Shown here piece by piece: positions 52,340 through 63,774 of a stretch of 64,000 nucleotides of DNA. The stretch spans positions 124,001 to 188,000 of the forward strand of contig NW_017567014.1 in assembly GCF_001661265.1 (NCBI RefSeq), written 5' to 3'. The notes below the pieces were generated by a model. The model did no database searches and was not told the DNA's origin. It worked only from the letters and a program-made list of their open reading frames with translations. This DNA is from Saitoella complicata NRRL Y-17804. Taxonomy: Eukaryota; Ascomycota; Saitoellomycetes; Saitoellales; Saitoellaceae. Numbering within the stretch: position 1 is the first letter of the stretch; the number at the start of each line of letters is the position of its first letter. A program made the position numbers and the translations under genes.

Positions 52340-54607
52340 CTAATTTGACTTATGAAACTGCATTACGATTAGCCATATGGTCGACCAGAGGGGAAGCAAC
52401 GAGACTTACCTGTTCAGCCTCTTCCACTGAGATAGAAGAATCCTTTCTTTCGAACTTCGACACGAGACCCAGTCTTGCGTCCACCAGCTTTCCCCAGAAG
52501 GATGATCGGTCGCCTCCTAGCTCACCACGAAATATTGCAGGCTTCAACTCGTGTATGAAGTCATTGTAAAGCCCAACCTCCTCAAGTTCCTCGGCATTCT
52601 TCCGGAAAGTGCGTAGTGCATTCAAGGCTTTGTCATCCTCACCAGCTGCAATGACAGTGGGGACAATGGCCCGCATTTGAGCGAAGGCCTTTTCCAAGAC
52701 CCCGGGTTTTTCACTCCTCATCATTGCCTCGAAATCCCGAACTGGATTCTCCTGACTGATCGTTGTCACTTCCGGTCGGGTTGAAGGCGGTTCTACCTTG
52801 GGTTTCTGGAAAAGAAGATCCTCAAGATCGAGGCCTGGTGCTGGCTTCAGCTCAGGCTCTGCATCTCTTCTACGCTTGCCAATCACTCGAGGAGGAATCC
52901 TCTTGATATCGCACGCCCTTTCCAAGGCTTTCAGCGGTGCCTCCATCCGATTTGCAATCTTTGGAATAGGCTTCGAGTACTTCATTATCGACTCTGGGAT
53001 CGGAGGAGGTTTGGCTCCCGGATGTACTGCGCGGTGGATCAGAGCCTGATTGATCCGGTAAATAACAGCGTTATAAGTGTCCTCAGGCTTTATCAGGTCC
53101 ACTGGACCTCCTGTAGGGTCGTAATCGACTGTCGTCAGGTCCATGCTATCAACAAAGGCGCTCATGGCCGCGTCCATCTCTTCTGTAGGTAGGTTGCGAT
53201 GCTTGTCCAAGACCTTGCCCTTGATGGTAGTAACCCTATCGAGAGGCGCAAAGTTGTAATGGCGGAGGTCTTCGGTGAAAGGCACTTCAACATCGATGAG
53301 GCACTCAAAATCCGGCTCAATCTTAGGTGCCATGAGAATCAAAGTGGGTGGTTTGCCGTCCTTCTTCACCAGCCTCCCAAGGGCGTACGCTTCACATTCG
53401 TGTAAAGAGTGTATCAACGAAGACAAGGCTATAGACGCCTTCTCGTTGGCTTTCTGGCCAACAATGAGGCTCGTCTCACTCATACTCAGAAAGCGTTCGT
53501 ACTGCGACAAGCCATTAGCTTCACGATCTCCAACGATTACGACGAACTTACCCTATCCGTCTTGACAAATCCAAGAATATCCAAACCTTGCTTGGTTTCA
53601 AAGTGAATTATATCCTCATCAGCCTTACTCAGAGGAATTACTGTTCTTCCATACGTGTAACCCCTTTCGAGTTCCGCTTGTGGGACTTCCTCGCCTAGCT
53701 CGGCGTTCTCTTCGTCCTGAACGATATATGTCCGCTCAAATTTGACCCCGTACGTTGGCTTGCGATATGCCGAATCCTGTCCGTTCTGTTGAGTCGTGTG
53801 AGCATCCATCAGCTCAGCCGGAACACTGTAATTGCTTGCACTGGGAGGCTTTGCGATCTTGATGAGAGGATAACGCTCAACACTGATTTGGACCGCATCG
53901 TTATAGTTCTCAGGGTCACCTATAGTAAGTATACCACGGAAAGTCGGAGTCGGTTTTACTTGCTTGAGACGAGGCATAGCTGCTATAGAGTCGATGACTT
54001 CCTTCATGGTGGCATATCTTCCCGAACATTGTCCACAAAAGTCGAGTAGCTCCTCTTCGTTTTGCCGCCTGTTCTCATCCTTGTCCTCCTCCTTGAAGCC
54101 GTACTCCTCGTCATCAAAATCAATACCCAATACGGACAGCTCAATGCCACTGTTATCGATCTGTCCAGCGATGCTGGATACACTGTCGAAATCGTTGACG
54201 CCCTTGCCGTCCGTAATCAGAATAAGCTCCTTCTTCCCCCGCCTAGTTCCACAATAGTTTCCGATCATATCAATCCCAATGACCAATGCGGAGATAGCAT
54301 CCCCCTCATCGGTATTGCTCGGTATCAGACTAGCCTTCAACTGCTGAATGTTGGGCGTAGACATCTGAACGATCGGCGACAGTACGGTTATGTGCTTATA
54401 CGCGTCATCCTTTCCAAGTACATTGTCTGTACCATCTGTTCGAAAGCCGACAACTCCTGCCACCTCGCCTTTGCGCCCTGTAAGCATTTTGGCCCCGATC
54501 TTGTCCCAGACGTACTTCAGCGACCAATCGAGATTACTCAAGCTTCTACCATTGCCTTTCTCGCCCATCGAGGGACCGACATCGATAACGAACACCGTGA
54601 CATCCAT
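52340..54607 (-). CDS. KU80: Ku80 (Ku70/80 DNA end-binding heterodimer)
   Basis: Exons 53552-54607, 52410-53501 and 52340-52357 give 721 residues. Ku80 pairs with Ku70 to bind double-strand ends for non-homologous end joining and to protect telomeres. The von Willebrand A domain (about 1-215) starts FVIDVGPSMGEKGNGR and holds LILITDGKGVNDFDS. The beta-barrel core follows (about 225-470) with KFERTYIVQDEENAELGEEV and YNFAPLDRVTT-like segments. A helical arm and a C-terminal domain (about 585-700, ALNALRTFRKNAEELEEVGLYNDFI) end the protein. The last exon is only 18 nt (6 codons including the stop), reached through a 52-nt intron starting GTAAGT. A usual acidic DNA-PKcs-binding tail is absent, as in other fungi. 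Confidence 0.93.
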
Positions 54608-54963
54608 ACCCGCCAGTGTGCGATCGAGGACGGGCTATTTGGGTGTGTTGTTATCGCTGAGGGAGCACTACGTACCCCGGACGCGCTTGTAGGTCGTCGT
54701 AGGTGCCAGTAACGTAGACAAGTCCCAAAACACCGCAAACGGCAACAGGCAGAAGTAAAGCTGATCGTTTGTCAAAATCTCTAAGGAAATTTTCTTTATA
54801 ACCAGTAGTATTGTCTTACTTAAAAAGAAGGAGTAGAGAAGCAATTCGTCCCTCACCTCGAGAAGTTCAAACCCAAAAACTCCAAGAAACCCAATCCTTG
54901 CCGTACATATATATATATATATATAAATAACCCCATCTTACTCTGTCTTCCCGCAAGATAAAC
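54608..54963. other. KU80 promoter and zinc-cluster regulator 2 3' flank
   Basis: This 356-bp interval shows no gene. It contains the AT dinucleotide run at 54906-54926. Confidence 0.5.
54906..54926. repeat. (AT)n microsatellite
   Basis: About ten AT units in the 3' flank of the minus-strand zinc-cluster gene. Confidence 0.8.
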
Positions 54964-57531
54964 CTATTGCGGGTTGTTCTCAAAGACGTAATTCTCCCAA
55001 TCTTCCCAGTGGAAGCTCATAGGCGGTTGCGGCTGCCACGTCTGCGCAGGCTGAAGCGAAGGATCGAATCCACTCGTCATCCCCATCCCGAAACCAGGAG
55101 TAGCGGCCATATTGTTCATCTGGAACGCAGCCGTGCCCTGCATCTGTTGCTGAAGATCCATAGGTCCCATTCCCCAATTGTTCATCATCGACATTTGCGA
55201 AAGGTCCATAGCTGGTGCTTGCATGCCGGCTTGAGGTTGCGTGTAAGTGTTGTAGAACACGGAGGGACTGATGAGGTCGGGCGGAAGCTGTCCCGATGCC
55301 TGAGCCATACCTGGTCCTGGCATTTGAGCGTTGAAAGATGCCGTGGGGACTCCCTCGAAATCCGCATTGATGGGGATATCAAGAGTAGGCATGGGCACCT
55401 CACTACCCGTAGCTGCCGCTGCTTGCTCATCATTCGTAAACTGCCTTTTCCTCGACGAGTCCTGCTTCTCCGCCGCATCAATTGCCGCAGCCGCATTTGC
55501 AAACAGCTTCCGAATCAACTGCAAGACCTTCGAAGCAGCAAACACCTGCTTCAGATGCTTCGCTTCAGTCAAAATTTGAATTCCAGTTCCGATGAGACTC
55601 AAGTCCAGCTGCGCAGAAGATGCTTGAGGAAACTTGATGATCTGGATAAACAGAATGGCGCAAGAGCTGAAGACGTAGTGCAGAAACAACCAGACGACAA
55701 GGTCCATCAACTTTCTATCATGCAAGAACTTCAACAAGGCCATCTTGCGTCTTGCTCCGTTGACACAAATCTCACCAGAGGCGTAGATGCGCGGGTTAGG
55801 GACATTGACAAGAGCCTTGTCCGCCCAGTTATCACCCACTGCACGACAAAGCAAACCAGGACGATGAATGACGCAAATGCAGTTGTAGTAGGAAAGATGC
55901 AACATGGCGATAGCACGCATGTGCTCGCGCGGTGCATCGATCCGTTCAATATGCTCAGCACCCGTGATAGGATCCGCGGGCTGATCCGGGCGAATCACGA
56001 TAGGAATCTCGTCGCGCCACGCTATCAGCTCAGCATCCAATTCGGACACCAATTCCGCCAGCTTCTGAGGTTGCGAAATGATCTTCGAAGCCGCAGCACT
56101 GTACAAGTTCGAACACACATGACTCGTCAAATTTGCGAAATCGATTACGTGCCGGAAAAAGTTGAACCTCTCCGTTCCCTCTGCCAGCGTTTGTAAATCG
56201 CCCATCAGGTTCCGCTGACAATGAGCCTTGATCTCCTCATCGTCTTTTGGTGGCAATGGCACGTCACAGTCAGCATCCTGAATCGCTGCCGGTCGACCCA
56301 AAGTCATTGCCAGGCTCTTGTCGAAGATATAGATGATCCACCAAACGCGCTGTCTCTGGGCTACGTTCTTCCCCTTCGCGTTGACAAAAGGCCCAATGTC
56401 CAGGAGATTGGTGCCTCTGTGCAGTCCCAAAGCTTGTGCGAGTCGCACGGTCGCACCTAACTGAATCCACGCCGCATGCACTCTTGACGTTCCCTGCAAG
56501 AAAATACCCATCATCAACATCGCCTGAAGAGCCATCAGGGTGTTGTGTGCGTAAAGCAAGCTGTTAAGCTGCCAGGCGTTATGGAAATAGTTCTTTCCAG
56601 CCTCAGGATCCACGCCGCCATCCCGTGCGCCGTCTTTCGCACTCAATTCGACTGCACCAAATGCCATCACCATGTAGTATACTGCCATCCATGGCACATC
56701 GTCTAATGGTGGATTATCTGTCCACATCTTCTGATAGTTTTCATCAAACTCCTCGCGCTCGATGATCGGGAAGATAGTGATGACACCAGCAAAGAAGGCA
56801 TCCACCAGTGTGTCTGCGATGTCTTTCGCTGGGGGCGGAACAGGTTGTCCGCCTATCAGATCGTCTCTGGGTGGTGCCTTCGGGAAATTTGACTCATCAA
56901 ACAAGTCCTTCACAAAGTCTTTGCAGTCTGACAAAAAGGAAATGCCGGAACTGCCGCCGAGGTAACTTTGTCCTGCATCCGAGTGCGACAAAAGAACACC
57001 CATCCTGCTCGTCAATTCCTGCATTGGCTCGTCATCAGAATGCTCCTCGTCGCCTTCCTCTCCTTCATCAGGTGACAATCCAGAAAATGATAATCGAGGT
57101 TGACTGGCGCTGCTGTTCTTCCGAGTGGTGCTGGCTTGTACAGGAACCTCCGTCCCTTGCTCTAACAATCCTAATTGCTGCGGTTCGTAATTTGGCATGA
57201 CCCCTCTCAGCAACCCCTCCATCCTCTCCAACCTGTTCTCCAGTCGTTCGATGTACTTCTGACGATGCGCAGACGCACCCTTCGGCTGTGGTGTCCTCTT
57301 CTTCGGCTCAATCTTAAACGTACAGTCCGTCCCATAATTCGCACAATGCGTACATCGAGGTAGCTTTCCATCACACTTGATCTTCTTCCGGCGGCACATG
57401 TCACACGCCCGAGCAATCCTCCGTCGCTTCTGGTCGGCAGGTCCAGCACCATCTCCCGGTTTCAGCCCGGACGTAGGACTCACTGGTGCACTGCCCAGAG
57501 TCGGCGAGAGAGCATCCTGATCAAAGTCCAT
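54964..57531 (-). CDS. Zn2Cys6 transcription factor 2 with fungal_trans domain
   Basis: A single exon of 855 residues. The zinc cluster (about residues 43-70; [21 protein letters not shown]) is followed by KKRTPQPKGASAHRQKYIERLENRLERMEGLLRGVMP, a linker and coiled-coil. The fungal-specific factor domain covers about 220-620 (LLYAHNTLMALQAMLMMGIFLQGTSR, WIQLGATVRLAQALGLHRGT, RVWWIIYIFDKSLAMTLGRP). The C-terminus is Met/Gln/Pro-rich and ends near HWEDWENYVFENNPQ, which may be an activation segment. The layout resembles zinc-cluster factor 1 on the other side of KU80, but sequence identity outside the domain cores looks low. Target genes unknown. Confidence 0.88.
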   Translation of the reverse strand: MDFDQDALSPTLGSAPVSPTSGLKPGDGAGPADQKRRRIARACDMCRRKKIKCDGKLPRCTHCANYGTDCTFKIEPKKRTPQPKGASAHRQKYIERLENRLERMEGLLRGVMPNYEPQQLGLLEQGTEVPVQASTTRKNSSASQPRLSFSGLSPDEGEEGDEEHSDDEPMQELTSRMGVLLSHSDAGQSYLGGSSGISFLSDCKDFVKDLFDESNFPKAPPRDDLIGGQPVPPPAKDIADTLVDAFFAGVITIFPIIEREEFDENYQKMWTDNPPLDDVPWMAVYYMVMAFGAVELSAKDGARDGGVDPEAGKNYFHNAWQLNSLLYAHNTLMALQAMLMMGIFLQGTSRVHAAWIQLGATVRLAQALGLHRGTNLLDIGPFVNAKGKNVAQRQRVWWIIYIFDKSLAMTLGRPAAIQDADCDVPLPPKDDEEIKAHCQRNLMGDLQTLAEGTERFNFFRHVIDFANLTSHVCSNLYSAAASKIISQPQKLAELVSELDAELIAWRDEIPIVIRPDQPADPITGAEHIERIDAPREHMRAIAMLHLSYYNCICVIHRPGLLCRAVGDNWADKALVNVPNPRIYASGEICVNGARRKMALLKFLHDRKLMDLVVWLFLHYVFSSCAILFIQIIKFPQASSAQLDLSLIGTGIQILTEAKHLKQVFAASKVLQLIRKLFANAAAAIDAAEKQDSSRKRQFTNDEQAAAATGSEVPMPTLDIPINADFEGVPTASFNAQMPGPGMAQASGQLPPDLISPSVFYNTYTQPQAGMQAPAMDLSQMSMMNNWGMGPMDLQQQMQGTAAFQMNNMAATPGFGMGMTSGFDPSLQPAQTWQPQPPMSFHWEDWENYVFENNPQ

Positions 57532-57995
57532 GCTGACTCAGGTACTGTGGGCGGAGTACGGACTTGAGTGGGCAACGCCGGTATTTGTCTGGTGTACCGA
57601 GAACGACTGGCGAATGTTCAAGCTCGATGAATCGATGAGAAGGGACCAGAGAATCAGCGTTGAGCCACGTCGGGGGTTGGATCGGGCCGAATACGTATAC
57701 GACGTCCCGGGATGCGTTGCGATCGCGAATTCGAATGTCGCGCGGACGTTGTAGCTATAGGTGTAGCCGAGGAAGACTCCGCGAAAAACAGCGCAAGCGA
57801 CTTGGCGAGTAATTAAGGTTCGACGGCACGTTTACTACCAAACTTTTCCAGCAGACTTCTGCTCCGGTCCTTCACGCTCGGCTGGGTTACGTTCCGAGAA
57901 GCGAGACAAGGGCGCCTAAGCAGGTTTGCAGAGTTCTCCCGTGCATTAGGTGCACACACCTGGGTACACACCTGGGTACACGGACAGCAGGTTGT
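57532..57995. promoter_or_regulatory. Divergent promoter, zinc-cluster factor 2 / ERG7
   Basis: This 464-bp interval includes a 12-bp tandem repeat with CACCTG E-boxes next to the ERG7 start. No gene is seen. Confidence 0.55.
57955..57978. repeat. Tandem 12-bp repeat CACACCTGGGTA in the ERG7 promoter
   Basis: Two exact units (57955-57966, 57967-57978) followed by CAC, ending 17 bp upstream of the start codon. Each unit carries the E-box CACCTG, a word compatible with sterol-responsive bHLH factors. That role is only a guess. Confidence 0.6.
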
Positions 57996-60464
57996 ATGAT
58001 GACGCATAAGAGAAAGGATCATTGTGTCGAGCATACAGACCTGCGAAGATGGAGACTGCACGTTGATCATGGCCGTCAGACCTGGCACTACCTTCGTACA
58101 GACGCGGAGGTCGATACATGGCCTCAGACAACATCGGATAAATATCATCTGGGATTACCGACGGTACTGGATTCGAATGTTGCCCACGGAAGGTGACTGA
58201 CAATTCACTACAGGACCTTCCGACTCAACCACAGGCTTCCTCGCCCCTCCAATGCGCAAAGAACGGGTACAACTTCTTCAAGGAACTCCAGCTTGAAGAC
58301 GGACATTGGGGTTGTGAGTACGGCGGACCCATGTTCCTTATTCCGGGTGTTGTTGTCACAATGTACGTGACGCACACGCCCATCCCAGATGGTTGGGCAA
58401 AGGAAATCACCCGCTACCTCGTCAACCGCGCAAACCCGGACGATGGCGGCTGGGGCCTGCACATTGAGGGACACTCGACTGTTTTTGGGACCAGTCTGAA
58501 CTACGTCGCCCTGAGGATCCTGGGTATGGATGCCGAACACCCCGTCTGTGTTAAAGCGAGAGGATTATTGCACAAACTTGGCGGTGCGATCGGAAATCCG
58601 CACTGGGGTAAATTCTGGCTTGCAGTGCTGGGTTGTTATGGATGGGAAGGAATGAACCCCGTCCCTCCTGAATTATGGTACATACCTCATTTTAATCGAT
58701 TACCCTTTGGAAGTTTGGCGTTAACAAAGTACATAGGCTTCTTCCTGAATGGCTCCCCCTCCACCCATGGCGTTGGTGGATTCATACGCGAGCTGTGTAC
58801 CTCCCCATGGGCTATCTATACGCCGAACGCTTCACTCACCCCCTGGACGATCTAACTCGTTCCCTCCGAGAGGAACTCTACGTCCAACCATACGAAAGCA
58901 TCAACTTCTCCAAACACCGGAACACCATCGCCCCCGTCGACCTCTATGCCCCGCACACCAGGCTCCTCGACGTCGCAAACAACCTCCTAACCGGCTGGGT
59001 CAAATACGTCCGCCCCAAATGGCTCCACACATACGCCCAAAACCATGCCTACAGCCTCATCCAACACGAAGACGAAAACACTGATTACCTCTGCGTCGGC
59101 CCCGTCAACAACGTAATGCAAGCACTCGCAGTCTACCACCGTGAAGGCCCCTCATCCTACGCTTTCAAACGCCACGTCGAGCGATTCGCGGATTTTATGT
59201 GGGTTTCTGGGGAAGGAATGATGATGAATGGGACGAATGGGGTACAGCTCTGGGATACGGCTTTTGCGGTCCAGGCGGCTGTTGAAGCGGGGTTGGCGGA
59301 GGAGAAGGGGTGTAGGGAGAGTCTGCTGAGGGCGTTGGAGTTTTTGGATGATTGTCAGGTATGTTGACTTTGGATAGCGCCTGCACGGACCACTTTTGAG
59401 CGGTTACTGATTGAATGATGGTGTGCAGATTAAAGAGAATTGTCGCGAACAGGATAAATGCTACCGACAACAACGCAAAGGCGCATGGCCATTCTCGACC
59501 CGACACCAAGGCTACACCGTCTCCGACTGCACAGCAGAAGGCCTCAAAGCGGTCCTCATGCTTCAAAATCTCCCCTCCTACCCCAAGCTCATCTCCGACC
59601 GGCGGCTCTGCGACGCAATCGACGTCCTCCTAACAATGCAAAACGCGGATGGGGGCTTCGCAAGTTACGAACCCATACGGGGACCATATTGGTTGGAGAA
59701 AATCAATCCGGCAGAGGTGTTTGGGAAAATTATGATTGAGTATTCGTATCCGGAGTGTTCGACGGCTGTGTTGACCGCACTGAGTTTGTTCAGAAAACGC
59801 CACCCGGAGTATAGGGCGAAGGAGATTCAGAAGACAATTGATGGGATTGTGAGGTATTTGCACAATGAGCAGAGGGAGGATGGTTCATGGTATGGAGCGT
59901 GGGGCATCTGTTTCACGTATGCCTCAATGTTCGCGACTGAATCCCTTGCTTCCGTCGGGCTGAAATACGAGAACTCTGAGACGCAGCGGAAAGCGTGCGA
60001 GTTCCTGTTGGATAGGCAAATGGATGACGGAGGATGGGGCGAGACGTACAAGAGTTGTGAGATGGGTGTGTACAGTCAACACGAGAAAAGTCAGGTCGTG
60101 CAGACTGCGTGGGCGTTGTTGGCGTTGATGCAGGCTGGGTGTCCGGATAAGGAGGCGATCAAGAGGGGAATGAAGGTGTGTGCATAGACAGCCTTTGGGC
60201 ATGCTTTGGATGACATTTGCAGCTTGCTGACAGGGTTCGTATACAGTTGATTATGGAACGACAACAACCAAATGGGGAGTGGTTGCAGGAGTCCATCGAG
60301 GGTGTTTTCAACAAGAATTGGTAAGGGCGTTTTTTCTTTTACTCTCAAGTGGTGAGCTGACGGTTTATTGCAGCATGATTTCTTACCCGAACTACAAGTT
60401 ATACTTCCCGATTAAGGCTGTTGGGATGTACGCTCATTTGTGTGGGGATTCTTTGGACGAGTAG
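57996..60464 (+). CDS. ERG7: Lanosterol synthase (oxidosqualene cyclase)
   Basis: Exons 57996-58163, 58214-58677, 58737-59358, 59429-60175, 60247-60320 and 60374-60464 give 721 residues, the normal length. The enzyme cyclises 2,3-oxidosqualene to lanosterol on the ER or lipid droplets. The N-terminus [20 protein letters not shown], the QW motifs (for example [28 protein letters not shown]), the [22 protein letters not shown] block and the catalytic DCTAE (451-455, with D451) are all present. The [10 protein letters not shown] and CGDSLDE ends also match. The intron 58678-58736 must be removed to read [14 protein letters not shown]; without it the frame runs into nonsense. Confidence 0.96.
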
Positions 60465-60826
60465 GGACGTGAGAGTGGAAGTAATCACGAACATACCCTG
60501 CGGTTTTGGAGGCTCACGGTTAGCGATCGTACGCGTACGTGCGCTATATACAGGTAGCTATGGGTAACTTTCATAAGCGCCCCACCGAAGCGTCGCGATG
60601 GGAGAGTATGGAGACGACAGAAGCAGCGTACGTGTTCGAAAGGTGAGGGCAGTATAAGTATTTGATTGAAAATATAGATCGAGGAAGAAAAAGTAAAAGC
60701 TCAGTCGAGCACCGGTATCCAGCTGTTATACGAAGAAAAACGCAAAAGAAGGTCATCCAACAGCAACTCCAATTCCCACATATTCAAACGCCCGAAATCC
60801 GGTATATCCATCCTCTTCACCTCACT
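60465..60826. other. Convergent intergenic region, ERG7 / DENN
   Basis: This 362-bp interval lies between two 3' ends. It contains TACGCGTACGTG (60530 region) but no gene. Confidence 0.55.
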
Positions 60827-63774
60827 TTACGCAACCTCCCGAGTCATTGCATCGTCGATGTTGTGCGTTGCCTGCCCCTTGTGCACATGAGCCTGATAGG
60901 CAGGCGAACCCGGGTGGTAAGCCATGGCCTCAGCTGGCAACCCAAGGTCCGGGAACGTGTCCGATGACTCAAGTGAGTCACTGTGTTGCCTGTTGTGCTG
61001 GCTCAACCTCGACGGGGAGTAGTCCGTTGACCTGTACAAGCTTGGTGTGGTCACCTCCGTACGTCCTCCACGGTTGGTATCCGTGGGAGTGCGTCTTCCA
61101 TCGTCCTCCACGCCAGGAGCATCGTTGTCTTCGAAGTGCAAAGAGTTGACCGCAACCTCGCATTGGTTCTTGATGTTTTGGATGAGGTCTGCGATGGCGG
61201 TCGTCTTAGCAGCCAACTCCTTGTCGGCAATGTCCATGATGCTGGACACAGAACCACGCTTCTCCATAGGTGTAGACTCGATACGAGGGCGGATAATCAC
61301 TGTAGGCGTGGCTGGGGTAGGACTCCTAACAACACCGCTATCACGACGAATATCATGGTTCTCCTCATTCTCCTTCTCCTCAGCACGATCAGCAATATCC
61401 TGGTCCATAATCTGACTCGCACCATCACCCAATCCAGACATAATCTTATCCACCTCCAAAGACTGCTGATCAATAAGACTCCTCAGATGAATACACACCT
61501 TCTGCGCATCATTCCTCTGCTTAGCGATCGCCTGCGTCTTCCCAACCATGTAACGGAGCTCAGAACGGATCATCTCACGGTCATGCTCAATCGCCGAGAC
61601 CTTAGCCCATGCCTCATCCTTCTCTTTCTCCGTCCCAATTAAGCGCGCCTGCATCATCCCCGCATCCTGTTTATGCCTCGCCAAATGCTCCATCAAACGC
61701 GAGTTCTCGCGCTTGTGCTGCTCGATCCTAGTCTTCATCTCCACGGCATCATGAGCCAACCCCTGTGCCAACTTCTCGAACGTCTCGAACTGCTTCTTCA
61801 CCGCGTCCAAGTCCATCGTCAGCTTCTCGTTACGCTTGGTGACTTTGTTAACTTCGGTCTCGAGACGGCCCTTGACGTGGACGTGGTGAGTCCAAACATC
61901 GCTCACTTCACGAGCATACGCGTTCCTCTCACGGTGCAACTCGTTTAACTCACGCACACTGATTTTGGTGGTCAACACCTTCGGCTGCGCATTGCTTCCG
62001 GCAAAGACAGCAGCGAGACCTGTCCTCTTGCCCGGCTTGAGACAAAAATGGTCAACGACGTTCATGATAGCAGCCTGATCGAACCACTCCGGATCCCTTA
62101 CAGTCTCCACCTCCTTGCCCCTGAGTACAAGCACCTGTCCCATAGGCGTGAGCTTCCCACCGAGGAACGCCTCCCTCAAGAACTCCGGAACACCAGTAAT
62201 CGACACCTCTCCGACAAGAGCGGCAGTCAAGCGGTCAACTAACTTCTGCTTCTGGCGCGGTGAAAAGACCTGTGCAGGACCCGCCTGCGTTTGAACCAAG
62301 TTTCTGTCGAGGTCAACGACATACGCATCACTCGGCGCCTGAATCAAGCTCCTGCTCTCAGACGTGAGGCCCAACATATATGGTCCGGCCTCGTTCACCA
62401 CGGAAGCGATCGTGCTAGCGTGACAGACAGGAATATAAAGTCCGCTCCACTGGTAAACGCGGCACAAGAACCTGATCGTCTCCGACGCGATGGTCAACAT
62501 CCCGGTATGCTGACTCACGAAGACAATGCGTCCGCCTGGTGACAATGCAGCCTCGAAGATTCCCGCGATGTTAGGGATAGAGAGACAGCTAAACAGCGGC
62601 CACATAGGGAAATTCTGAAACCCAGATGGTGAACTGGGAAACTGGTAGACCAAGCTGTAATCCTTCATATCGATTCGAAGGACATCGTTCAACCTCGGCG
62701 CCGCAAACGACAAAATCCTCGACACCTCCTCGGCACTGAAAAGATTGGTCGTGCGAGACCAATGAATGAACATCGCCTTCAAGTAATCCGTCAACAACGA
62801 GAAGATAGGATACTTGGACAGGAAGCACAGCGAGTACGGCACCCAGAAAACATCAGCCGCACCAGTTTCCTCGTCGCCACCAGCAGAACTCCCAACCCTC
62901 TGCCTAACCTCCTCGAGCGTATCAGCCCTCGCACGAGAACTATCCGCACGACTCCAAATCCTCAAGCTGGTACCATAGAGCGTACTCTCCGCATCCTGCT
63001 GAATAACAAACATATGACTCGTACAGACAGGCTGCTTAGGTCCAACGACAATCTCGACATCATGCGGGAACGAAGCGCGCATAGCCGCGTATAGCGACCT
63101 GGCGACATCGGAATCCTGCTCGACGCGAGGAAGTGAGCCGAGAACTTCGGGGGACCAGTAGCAGTTGATGGCGCCTTTAAGGTGAGGGATTTTCTTGTCG
63201 GTTGTGGTAAGGGGTGATTTTTGCCAGGAAGAAGGTTCTTTGGGTAATCCAACTATGTCGCGGTTAGCAATCTGTGCAAAGATGGATCCGTCAGCCACGA
63301 CATACAAACACCGTAAGCGTGGCACAGGGTACGGCTCGGGCTACCACTCGCAGCACTCATTCTCACAGAAGAGGGAATAGGATGGTGAACAGGCTGTGTA
63401 ATTCGACTGTGCAAACTCGACGCGCGACTCGGAACACGAATGAGCGTCCTCTCATGATGAGCAGACACGTCACTCGTCGTATGCTGCGTATGCGGCCTCT
63501 GGCTCGTACCCGGTCTCGACGGAGCCAAGAAGTGACTCAAACTCGGTTTCGACCTCAGCATAGGCAGTTGCGGGGCTTGCTGACTGCTGATACTACTTCC
63601 GTGACTCGGCATCCTGACTGCAACTGGTGCTTCTGGCAAGGCCTGTAAAGAGCGTCGGGGTTGGGGGTAGAGAAGGTAAGGCGAATAGTTGTTCAACTGG
63701 GACTGGACACGAGGTGATATAATGGGCGGAGGCATGTAAAAGCCTAGGTCCTCGGTCGTAAACTCGTCCGTCAT
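60827..63774 (-). CDS. DENN-domain protein (Rab exchange factor type)
   Basis: Exons 63306-63774 and 60827-63252 give 964 residues. DENN proteins are Rab guanine-nucleotide exchange factors. A disordered N-terminus (1-150) leads to the uDENN start (HAYGVFGLPKEPSSW). cDENN and dDENN follow (about 170-560), including FLSKYPIFSLLTDYLKAMFIHW and LSIPNIAGIFEAALSPGGRIVFVSQHTGMLTIASETIRFL. A long coiled-coil comes next (about 595-790, from LHRERNAYAREV to LRSLIDQQ), then a disordered tail. The intron 63253-63305 (donor GTATGT, branch GCTAAC, acceptor ACATAG) removes a stretch that would otherwise look like the start of a single 2.5-kb open frame. The Rab target is unknown. Confidence 0.86.

Noticed and set aside
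54967-56196. 409-codon plus-strand open frame
   Set aside because: Antisense to zinc-cluster factor 2, Arg/His-rich, with no motif or splice structure.
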